Of a stretch of DNA of 64,000 nucleotides, positions 55,850 to 64,000 are shown piece after piece. Below the pieces are notes generated by a model. It did not search any database. It worked only from the letters and a program-made list of their open reading frames with translations, and was not told the DNA's origin. The stretch covers positions 23,712,749 to 23,776,748 of the forward strand of contig NC_090283.1 in assembly GCF_037392515.1 (NCBI RefSeq). Reading direction: 5' to 3'. The stretch is from Haliotis asinina (taxonomy: Eukaryota > Mollusca > Gastropoda > Lepetellida > Haliotidae). Numbering within the stretch: the first letter of the stretch is position 1; every line of letters starts with the position of its first letter. The translations under genes and the position numbers were made by a program.

Positions 55850-57104
55850 TCCCAGGAGTTATTGTCGAAATCAGAAGGGCGAAACTTGCAGAGTTACTCA
55901 AGCTAGCTATAGAAAAGGAAATTGAGATTCCTAGTACTATTAGGAAGAAAGTACGTCAGGTTAGAAATTTCCTTATTGATGAGTTGTTTCCTGATGAGAT
56001 GGAGGGGAGCGAGGATGAGAATGAGAGAGAGTGTGTGGGAGAAGTTGAGGATAATGTGGAGTCGAATAGCGAGGGAAAAGGTAGATCAGGGCTCTAATCT
56101 TACTTTTGAGCAGAGGCTTGCTTTGAGGAAGCTGGAGTTAGAGTTTGAGAGAGCTTGAGCTTGAGCGTGAGTGTGAGGATAGGAAGTTTCAGTTGGAGAT
56201 GAGATGAATGGAGTTAGAAAGAGAGAGGGTTGAAAGTGAAAGGCAGTCACAGGCCAGTTGTGGGTCAGATAGCAGCAATCATTTTAAGATAAATGATTGT
56301 TATCGTTCTGTTCCCAATTTTGAGGAGAATGGGGTCGAGCAGTTTTTCTCTCAGTTCGAATATGTTGCTGAGTCCTTAAGTTGGCCTAAGGAGTTTTGAG
56401 GTTTAATTCTCCAGTCCAAGTTGAGAGGAAAAGCTAGCCGGGCTTACTGTTCTCTAGGTGTCGAGGATAAGAAAGACTATGAAAAGGTTAAGGAAACCAT
56501 TAGGTTGGCTTATCAGTTAACCAGTGAGGAGTATAGGCATAGGAGTTGAAGAAAGGCTCTGGTGAAACTTATTGAGATTTCATTGTTAAGAGTGCGATGG
56601 CATTTGATTTGTGGCAGAAGTCTGAGAATGTTGATGGTGATTTTGATAAGCTTAGGGAGCTTATTCTTATGGAGTATTTTAAGACTAAGTTACCAGTCAG
56701 GATTAGGCTTCACATAGAGGATCAGGGTGTGAACCAGCTCAGGACAGCAGCTGAACATAGTGATAAGTACACTTTGGTGCATAGGAGTCAGAATGGGCCT
56801 AACAGAGAGTCTGGTGTTAGTGGTAGCACGAAACACTTTAGACGTGGCAAAGTTGGTACCAGGTGGACTAAGTCACAGTCCGAGGCTTCTAGCACATCTA
56901 AGGGACAGGCAGATAGTCAATCTAAAGGCCAGTCAGAAAATAAATCAGAGTTGTCCGCGTGTGCTAAACGTTTTTCACCAGTTTATCGCTATTGTCAGAA
57001 GAAGGGGCATACTATAGCTAGTTGTTTCCAGCGCAAACAAAATCAAGAAAAAATGGTTGGATTTGTTCAGTTGGAGACGAGTTCTGGGGGTAGAGAAGGT
57101 GATT
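55850..57104 (+). pseudogene. Gag of the Gmr1-like element, with stops and frameshifts
   Basis: Readable parts in order are an N-terminal helical stretch (KLAIEKEIEIPSTIRKKVR), an acidic linker, a SCAN-like core (VPNFEENGVEQFFSQFEYVA; KSENVDGDFDKLRELILMEY) and a Gln/Ser-rich linker. The zinc knuckle reads YRYCQKKGHTIASC, with Tyr where the first Cys should be. Stops occur near 56095, 56155, 56397 and 56547, so no intact Gag can be made. In Gmr1-like elements this Gag type is the proposed source of vertebrate SCAN domains. Confidence 0.75.
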
Positions 57105-57141
57105 AACTCTGAGTTCGTCTGTGGAGAAGTAATACTGTGTT

Positions 57142-58569
57142 GTGGAGCAATTACCTATTGCATGGGTAGATATTTTGCTGGGATCAGATTTGACAGATAA
57201 ATGTTGTTCTCAAAAGCACTTACGTATGGTTTCTGAACCAGTTGAAGACAGGTGTACTGCTGAGGAAGTTGATCTATACCCTGCATGTGATGTTACAAGG
57301 TCTATGACTAACAAGGCTAAGGCTAGTGTCGATGCGTTCGATTCAGATGATATAGGATCGGATTCCTTGTTTTCTATGCAGTCAGGTCCTAGTAAGGTTT
57401 CTCAAGTGTCGGAGAAGGTGTCTGATGAAGTGTCTGACAATGAGGTGTCAGACGTTATTAATCCAGGGCTAGGATTAAACAGTGGTTTGCAAGTAAATTG
57501 GAGTCGTCAAGAGTTGTTGAGTCGGCAGAAGGAAGATGCCAGTTTACAGGAGTTATGGGAAAGAGTTGATAAGCCAGCTAAGGGTAGTGAGGCTTTTGTT
57601 GTTGAGAATGGTGTGTTGACTAGGAAGATTAAGGTGAAGGTCGGTGAAGATTATTTGGAAGACAGGTTGCAAGTTGTGGTACCAGAAGGGTATCGGGAGG
57701 AAATTTTGAGTTTGGCGCATGGTGGTTTGTTTTCTGGGCATTTAGGACGTTCTAAAACGTATGAAAAAGTAGTTGCGGTGTTCTATTGGCCAGGTGTGTA
57801 TACTGACACAGAAAGGTTTTGTCAGACGTGTCACATGTGTCAGGTTGTAGGCAAACCAAACCAACCTATTCCCCCCAGCAAATTGCAGTCTATACCAGTG
57901 AAGGAAGCTTTCCATACAGTACAAATAGATATTGTAGGGCCTTTACCTAAAACCTCACAAAACAATCAGTATATTCTTACTGTTATGTGTCTAACCGCGA
58001 GGTTTACGGCAGCTATTGTAGCTAAAGCTTTGATAAAGTACTTCACTTTGACTGTTTTACGTTTCTAAATACAGTCTGATAGTGGCTCAAATTTTACCTC
58101 CAAATTGTTTCGTCAGGTGGCACATTTGTTAGGTATCCGGCAAGTATTTTCTACAGCTTATCATCCTCAGAGCCAGGGTGCTATTGAAAGGTGTCATCAA
58201 AGTTTAAAAAGCTTGCTAAGGTGCTATGTGTATGAAAATGAGAAGGACTTGGACACGGGATTACCATTTCTGTTATTTGCAGTGAGAGATGCGAAACAGT
58301 CATCTCCAGGTTTTTCCCCCTTTGAACTTTTGTATGGACACAGTCCCCGCGGTCCACTTCAGCTAGTCAGAGAAAATTGGCTAGATTCCAAAAGCTACGA
58401 AAATTTGCTAGGTTATGTGGCTAGAATTAAAGATCGACTCTATCGATCTGCTGAGTTGGCTAAGCAGCATTTGGCCTGGGCACAAGAAAAATCTAAGGCA
58501 CGGTATGATGTTAAGGCTATGGACAGGTCATTTAAGCCAGGAGATAAATTTTGCTGTATTTGCCCATAA
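57142..58569 (+). pseudogene. Protease end and integrase of the Gmr1-like element
   Basis: The frame opens with WVDILLGSDL, the usual end of the protease domain, then an acidic linker. Integrase follows: an HHCC finger (HGGLFSGHLG...CQTCHMC) and the catalytic triad D at 57928 (QIDIVGP), D at 58078 (SDSGSN) and E at 58186 (IERCH), with 35 residues between the last two. A single in-frame TAA at 58066 splits the domain. A frameshift near 58560 separates the C-terminal domain (AKYFGPYEVIRKLSNVGYAI). Its place upstream of RT is the key feature. Most of the protease is deleted. Confidence 0.82.
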
Positions 58570-58713
58570 AAAAGTCGGCTGTACAAGCTAAGTATTTTGG
58601 CCCTTACGAAGTGATTCGTAAGCTCAGCAATGTGGGTTATGCCATTTCCACTCCCGACAGACACAGCATGACGCGGTACTGTCACGTCAGTCTCCGTAAA
58701 GAGTACCATGACT

Positions 58714-59462
58714 GAGCTAAGGTTATTGAGGAAGCCAACCTCACCATCAATCTGGACAAGTTTGAATTCGGTCAAGCCCAGGTGCAGTTTCTCGGACATG
58801 TGGTCAGGCTGGGTCGTGTGGCTCCTATCGAGGCCAAGGTCAGTGGCATCGCCCAGTTCCCCACTCCAACCAACAAGAGGGAAGTCCGAAGATTCCTCGG
58901 GATGGCTGGATACTACCGACAATTCTGCCCGGACTTTGCCCAGGTCGCCTTGCCTCTCACCAACTTACTGAAGAAGACCGCGAAGTTCAGCTGGACTAAG
59001 GAGTGTGACGACGCCTTTCAGCAGTCGAAGACCATGCTGTGCTCCTCACCAGTGTTGGCGGCACCTCAGTTTGATTGGCAGTTCAAGATAGCAGTGGATG
59101 CCAGTGCCTAAGGCTGTGGTGCGGTATTATTCCAGCAGCGAGATGATGGATACGATCACCCAGTGAGCTACTATTCTAAGAAGTTCAATCGCCACCATTT
59201 GAACTATTCAACTGTAGAGAGAGAGGCTCTGGGACTGATACAAGCACTGAAGTACTACGAGGTGTACCTGAAATCCAGTAGTCAGCCCATCCTCATATAC
59301 ACAGACCATAATCCTCTAGTGTTCATCAACCGGGTTAAGTCATCCAACCAGATTTCAGCGTTGGAGTTTGCTTCTGCAGGACTTTAACCTCTCGATCCAA
59401 CACATACCAGGTGCTCAAAATGTGATCGCAGATGCACTAAGCCGTCCACCGGTATCTATCTA
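58714..59462 (+). pseudogene. RT thumb and RNase H remnant of the Gmr1-like element
   Basis: Reading starts with ANLTINLDKFEFGQAQVQFL, i.e. just after the RT active site, so fingers and palm are missing. GMAGYYRQFCPDFAQVALPL (thumb/connection) and RNase H (AVDASA, stop at 59109, then SYYSKKFNRHHLNYSTVERE and TDHNPLVF) follow. A frameshift lies near 59380. Even so, 'NVIADALSRPP', the common end of Gypsy RNase H, is readable near 59425-59457. Confidence 0.8.
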
Positions 59463-59620
59463 GCTGTGACTCTATTCATTATGAACTATCAAAAGTGACT
59501 CTATTCATTGTGACACTTTTTATTGTGACTCTATTCATTGTGCTGTGGCACTAGTTATTTATGTTGTCGAAATTATCTACCTTATGGAGGTATGATAATT
59601 TCTGTGTTTAAAGGGGTGTG
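59463..59620 (+). other. Short 3' untranslated part with tandem phrases and polypurine-like tract
   Basis: Three copies of 'gtgactctattcattgtgac'-like phrases, then AAAGGGGTGTG just before the right LTR. Confidence 0.65.
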
Positions 59621-60800
59621 TGTTACGGCTGCGTGAATTCCACCTCCCGCCCTTAATCACATGACAGCCTAGTGGCTATCTTTAGTATAGTAAGGGCCGT
59701 GTTTGGTGTATGTAGAATTGCAATCGCTACGGTTAAAATGTTGGAATTTAAAGTGTACCAACCCAGTATTGTAAGGCAGTTTGAAGTCGGTTAACTGCAC
59801 TTTACGTTTGATATGTTTTCTTATGTCTATTTTTATGTGCATCATCGTAAAGAGGATGTTGTCAGCTTTATGCACATGTATACTTTATATATAATTTGTT
59901 ATCCTATGGCACCCTATTCGGTAATTATCTTAATTTCAAAAGCACACTTCTCGCTTGTAAAGGGTCAGGGTAAAAGTCTCGCTCAGGCAGTTCCCCTCTG
60001 AGGTCCGCCAGCGGGCTATAAATAGGGTTAGCCAGAGGTCAGTAAGGCGGGACCGACCGGAACCGGCAATGGACGACTGAGATGGCTAGCGAAGGATGGA
60101 CTCTCCAGGTGATATTTGCTAAGTCGGAGTTGAGGTTAGGATTTAGGATAATCCTTTGTTGTTGAGCTTAAGATAGCTTTTTGTGAGTACTGTATGGTTG
60201 AAAACTCGTGCCCATTTATATTTTTGTTACCCTGGTATTCCTTTATGCTTTGAGGTATATCCTATTGTCCAGTCCTTCCTTGAGTTACTGACCCGTGAAG
60301 GTCCCGGGGTAGAATAGGCCTTCAGCAACCCATGCTTGCCATAAAAGGTGACTAGGCTTGTCGTAAGAGGCGACTAACGGGATCGGGTGGTCAGACTAGC
60401 TGACTTGGTTGACACATGTCATCGGTTCCCCATTGCGCAGATCGATGCTCATGTTGTTGATCACTGGATTGTCTGGTTCAGACTCGATTATTTACAGACC
60501 GTCGCCATATAGCTGGAATATTGCTAAGTGCGACGTAAAACTAAACTCACTCACTCACTCCTTGAGTTACTGCCGGTCCTCATACTTTAGCCCATTAGAA
60601 AATAGGGTGCCATCTATGCTTGTCATCCATTGTAAGTAAAACTGTTTATCTATCTTAAGTATAATACAATTCTAAAACTTTTCTTGTTATGGTTCTTATT
60701 TTATCCTTCACTATTTCGGTTAACTAGAGGCAGGTTTGCTGGTGAAACGGGTTGGTTTGCCTAAATGTATTATTATCCCCTAGACTTTAATTTGTTAACA
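59621..60800 (+). repeat. Right LTR of the Gmr1-like element (1,180 bp)
   Basis: It starts TGTTACGGCTG and ends TTTGTTAACA, followed by the second CTTAG target copy. It lacks the solo LTR present in the left LTR and ~50 bp near its end. Confidence 0.88.
60291..60559 (+). repeat. Repeat A inside the right LTR, same site and TSD as in the left LTR
   Basis: The same repeat A insertion, flanked by CCTTGAGTTACTG (60278-60290 and 60560-60572). Confidence 0.93.
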
Positions 60801-60904
60801 CTTAGATAAGGTAACATGATTTCTTTATTATCCCACTTGAGATATGAATGGCATCAAAGACAGTTTTCCATTTCTTTCATTTATAAAGCAGCTATGTTTG
60901 ACAT

Positions 60905-61030
60905 GGCATATGACAGTCATTGAACTGTAGTCTGTTGAATTGCAGTCTAGCTTGAAAACTAATAAACATAACATACTCAATGAAATGCTGATCATAATCA
61001 GAACATCATGAGGTTTTTGCAGAATAATCT
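60905..61030 (+). repeat. Left outer foldback arm
   Basis: It aligns in reverse complement with 63065-63200 (shared 'cttgaaaac.aataa.cataacatactcaatgaaa' and 'gaggtttttgcagaat'), ~80% by eye over ~110 bp. It ends at the TTAA-flanked element. Confidence 0.8.
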
Positions 61031-61037
61031 TCCTTAA

Positions 61038-63030
61038 AGGGGCACTGATGCGGAGCAATTTCCGTGGACTGGTTTAAACTTTTGTTATAGTTTTTCTCCC
61101 GAGTATCCACATGATATCCCAGAATTCGTGACGGGTTCGTGACCTCTGCTGCGCAGTCCGTATGCGCAGTTGAAAGTATAGACAGATCAGCTAAGGTGAA
61201 GTCATTTTTACTTCATTACAAATGTATTATGAAAACAAATGAAACACTTTGAAGGATCTGCCAGTGGTAGAAATGGTAAAAAACTATTAGGACGGAAAAA
61301 TAAAGGCAATGTACGTCTCTATGTTTTGGTTCATAACCCTCATAAGTTTATTGTTGTATTTGTAGGATTATGAAAATTAATAAAAGAACACACGGTCTGC
61401 TTATGCTTATAGTAAATTTCTAACATGACTGTAAAATTTAAACATTGTATAGACTGCCAATGTGGATCCTATTTCACACACATGCGCGATCTAGTGTGTG
61501 TTTTCTGTCATATAGATTCTGCTGAATGCTACAACAAATAAATTAAAACAAAATGCAAATGATGAATGTAAAACAGACTAATTTTATAGCAACAATGTCA
61601 GGCTACTACCTTGTTCAGGAATGCATCCATCAATATCCACATAAAAGAACGATATTCCATTCATCTGCAGCTGGTAAATAATCCTGCTGTATGTTGTGTT
61701 TCTTACAACAGTCTAATTTGCGAAAAAGTAACACATTGTTTCACGTCTTTCAAATTGGTGAAAACCTGATAAACCTCTCATTGGTCACCCAAGAAAGTAC
61801 ACCTGGCAACTAATTATATGACGTCTGCCATTCTAAGTAATTTAGTTAACCAATAATGAGCAATCAATCAACATAATGGTGGTTAATTCTTTGAAGGGAG
61901 GATGTTGTGTTTACACTCTCACTTTACAACAGGGTGTAGTCAGTATAGATTGGTACGTCTACACACACTGCCTTTTGACATATCCGCTGTAGAAGATGAA
62001 AATAATTAATCAATCAGTGTGTTATCGGTTAATCTTTTGATTGATGTTTGTTTTGTAACTCAGCTGATAAACCCTCTTGCATCACTTACCTGCACATATT
62101 ACATAACATTCAATACATTTGCCACCACAGACCTTTATTTAAAATGTTGAGTATTTACTCCAGACAGGAGAAATGCCAAACGGGAACCTTTGTTGAGTAA
62201 CCTGAGTGGTGTTACCACTAATTATACCTGTTTGTAAATTCATTAACTGACCACCAAGAGAATGATGACAAATAACACGTGTAGGTTTACACCATCAAAC
62301 GCGAGTTACAGCAAGGAAGATGTAATCTCTGTGTCGCATGCAGCCTGAAAACACTTATGGGCCGAAACTGTTTTGAGGATACCAACGGAACTTCATTACA
62401 TAAGGAATACACACAGGCATTTGCTGTGTACTTGGGTAAATAGGTGTAATCAGGTTTTTTTTTATGTAAGAATATTTTCAGATTTCACTACCAATGGCAA
62501 AGTCATTGGTTTTAGTTCACAAATTCAAATAAATCAACTGTGTGTTTTTATTATCATAGATAATAAACCAGGGTAGCTACCATAGCTACGTATGATATTT
62601 ACTATTATCTGGGCCAACTCTCTAACTATCTAAATATAAAGCTTTGCAATCTTTTTAACCGAAACAAATGGCTTGCTACGTGCCTGTAGAGATAATATTT
62701 TCACATAACATGATTAAATATGGAGATAAAAAACTCAGAAATAGGATCAAATTGGATCAGTCACTATACCATCCAAGCATCTGAAAAAAACTACACTGCT
62801 GGGATATTTTGTTACAATCAGACAAGGAATACCATGGATATTTTTAAATAATGACATGTGATGGGCATCCGGCCTCCTGACTGTTTAGGTGAAGAAATTC
62901 TGCTAATATGGACAGGAGCCCAGTCCCTTTGTCCGTCATGGTCGAGGGAGCGGGTGCTGACTAATTTGCAGATTGGTTTCGTAATTAGACCGTTTGCGAG
63001 AAACATTATTCGCTCCGCATCAGTGCCCCT
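61038..63030. mobile_element. TTAA-flanked non-autonomous DNA transposon, ~2.0 kb (Kolobok-like or piggyBac-like)
   Basis: A perfect 19-bp terminal inverted repeat, AGGGGCACTGATGCGGAGC, has TTAA outside both ends (61034-61037 and 63031-63034). TTAA duplication is shared by piggyBac and Kolobok; the AGGGG start favours Kolobok. The interior has no transposase-like frame. It lies between the arms of an outer foldback. Confidence 0.8.
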
Positions 63031-63064
63031 TTAAAATAAAAAAGTTGTTTAACAAACTATCATT

Positions 63065-63200
63065 AACATATTATTAGGACAAAAATTCTGCAAAAACCTC
63101 ACAGAGTTGGTACAATGTTTTTATTTATGATCAGCCTTTCATTGAGTATGTTATGCTTATTCGTTTTCAAGTTACATTGCAGTTCATCAGTGCACGGACT
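63065..63200 (-). repeat. Right outer foldback arm
   Basis: The partner of 60905-61030. Confidence 0.8.
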
Positions 63201-63229
63201 ATAGCATTGTATAAAATAATCAGGATATG

Positions 63230-63510
63230 TGAGTGAGTGCATGAGTTGAGGTTTATGCTGCACTCAACAATATTCCATTATATGGCGGGAGTGTGTAAAT
63301 AATCCAGCCTGAACCAGTGATCAATCCAGACAATCCAGTGATCAACAACATGAGCATCGATTTCCCCATTTGGGAACCGATGATATGTGTCAACCAAGTC
63401 AATGAGTCTGACCAGCCTATCCCGTTAGTCGCCTCTTACGACTAGCAAAGTCACCTTTTGCAGCAAGCATGAGTTGCTGAAGGCCTGTTCTATTCTGGAC
63501 CTTCACGGTC
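63230..63510 (-). repeat. Repeat A, reverse, with 11-bp TSD
   Basis: A complete reverse copy with (GAGT)n tail, flanked by ATCAGGATATG (63219-63229 and 63511-63521). It has a short internal duplication ('ccagtgatcaa'). Confidence 0.92.
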
Positions 63511-63521
63511 ATCAGGATATG

Positions 63522-64000
63522 TATCAGGACTGTGTGGGTTAAATCACTGCCTTGTATGGTAGTCACCCCCAAAGTTTTAGAATTAATAGTTCAGTATGAA
63601 AGTTAACGCTAAATATGGCATTGTGTACTGTAAATCATGAAATTAATGCGAACATTTTATTAATGCGAAAAATGCGTCTGTACATGTGTCGCATTATTAA
63701 AATGACGCATTTCAGTCTGGGGGTGTACTTTTGAATAAACGGAAATCTCTTCCTTTCATTGACACTACTTAATACCTATTGAAATTATTCATCGGCAAAT
63801 TTTGTCACTAAGCAGAAGTGTTGACACTACACCAGACAACACAGGTCACTTCCTCATTACGGGTATCGCAAGTCAGTTATCACTGGTTACAATAATCACT
63901 GTCAATTGTTCAAAGTCATTGAGGCACATCAGCCAGACCGGACATTCTCCAGCCACGCAGGATCGTTTAGCGATCTTTGCTCACCTTTGCAATCGCGGCC
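63522..64000. other. Non-coding end of window
   Basis: Near 63640-63715 'aatgcga'/'tcgcatt' and 'atgcgtc'/'gacgcat' form a weak inverted arrangement. No gene was seen. Confidence 0.4.

Larger units (their letters stand above)
53666..60800 (+). mobile_element. Decayed Gmr1-like Ty3/Gypsy element (integrase before RT)
   Basis: LTRs at both ends are flanked by the 5-bp duplication CTTAG (53661-53665 and 60801-60805). The internal region (55656-59620) keeps gag, the end of protease, integrase, then RT thumb and RNase H. Integrase upstream of RT is the diagnostic order of Gmr1-like Gypsy elements, and a SCAN-like Gag is consistent with that group. Stops, frameshifts and large deletions make it inactive. 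LTRs differ by substitutions, a ~50-bp deletion near the right LTR's end, a ~107-bp difference and an inserted solo LTR, so it is older than the Mag-like copy. Confidence 0.82.

Overview
The window is eukaryotic, from a repeat-rich animal genome, and most likely a marine gastropod of the abalone type (Haliotis). Three things support this. Coding exons have GT-AG introns. Several copies of a ~270-bp repeat ending in (ACTC)n and of a tRNA-derived repeat closely resemble repeats I associate with abalone sequence. Satellite-bearing arrays with a (CCGT)n microsatellite resemble the 'pearl'/Helitron-like elements of molluscs. Host coding content is low: I support one five-exon host-like gene (18057-23525, + strand, predicted 282 aa, function unknown) and one isolated unrecognised exon (41332-41609, - strand). 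Nearly everything else is mobile DNA in nested layers.

Layout. 1-9.1 kb: microsatellites, and a SINE-like repeat split by a 3.2-kb TTAA-flanked piggyBac-like element and a pogo/Tigger-like MITE, followed by mostly unique non-coding sequence and a MITE. 9.1-17.7 kb: arrays of ~170-bp monomers with a (CCGT)n tract, including a ~2.3-kb near-identical tandem duplication that also carries a LINE reverse-transcriptase remnant. 17.8-24 kb: the host gene, with SINEs in its introns and a minisatellite after its stop. 27.4-28.7 kb: an apparently intact Tc1-type DNA transposon with a 326-aa DD34E transposase. 28.8-31.6 kb: another satellite array, foldback elements and a Penelope-like, hammerhead-like terminal piece. 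31.57-39.89 kb: an ~8.3-kb unit bounded by long inverted repeats. It carries divergent, decayed gene pieces: a RecQ-like helicase exon (- strand), and on the + strand exons of a transposon-associated protein that I think is the DUF6589-type family. SINEs and a solo LTR have since broken it up.

40.5-41.8 kb: a smaller inverted repeat with an unrecognised exon in its spacer. 41.86-52.86 kb: a young Mag-like Ty3/Gypsy element (155-bp identical LTRs, tRNA-Leu type PBS, open gag-pol) interrupted inside its gag zinc knuckle by a second, unrelated Gypsy element (1,075-bp LTRs, 4-bp TSD TATG) that lacks gag, protease and half of RT. 53.67-60.80 kb: a decayed Gmr1-like Gypsy element with integrase upstream of RT-RNase H and a 5-bp TSD CTTAG. 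Both of its LTRs carry the same SINE at the same site, and only the left LTR holds a solo LTR of a third LTR family. 60.9-63.2 kb: a TTAA-flanked 2-kb element sits between the arms of an outer foldback. The window ends with another SINE copy.

The most interesting parts are the inverted-repeat unit pairing helicase and DUF6589-like pieces, the LTR element that has captured and multiplied a SINE, and the stratigraphy of three distinct Gypsy lineages in 19 kb. All family assignments come from reading the translated sequence. No database search was possible.
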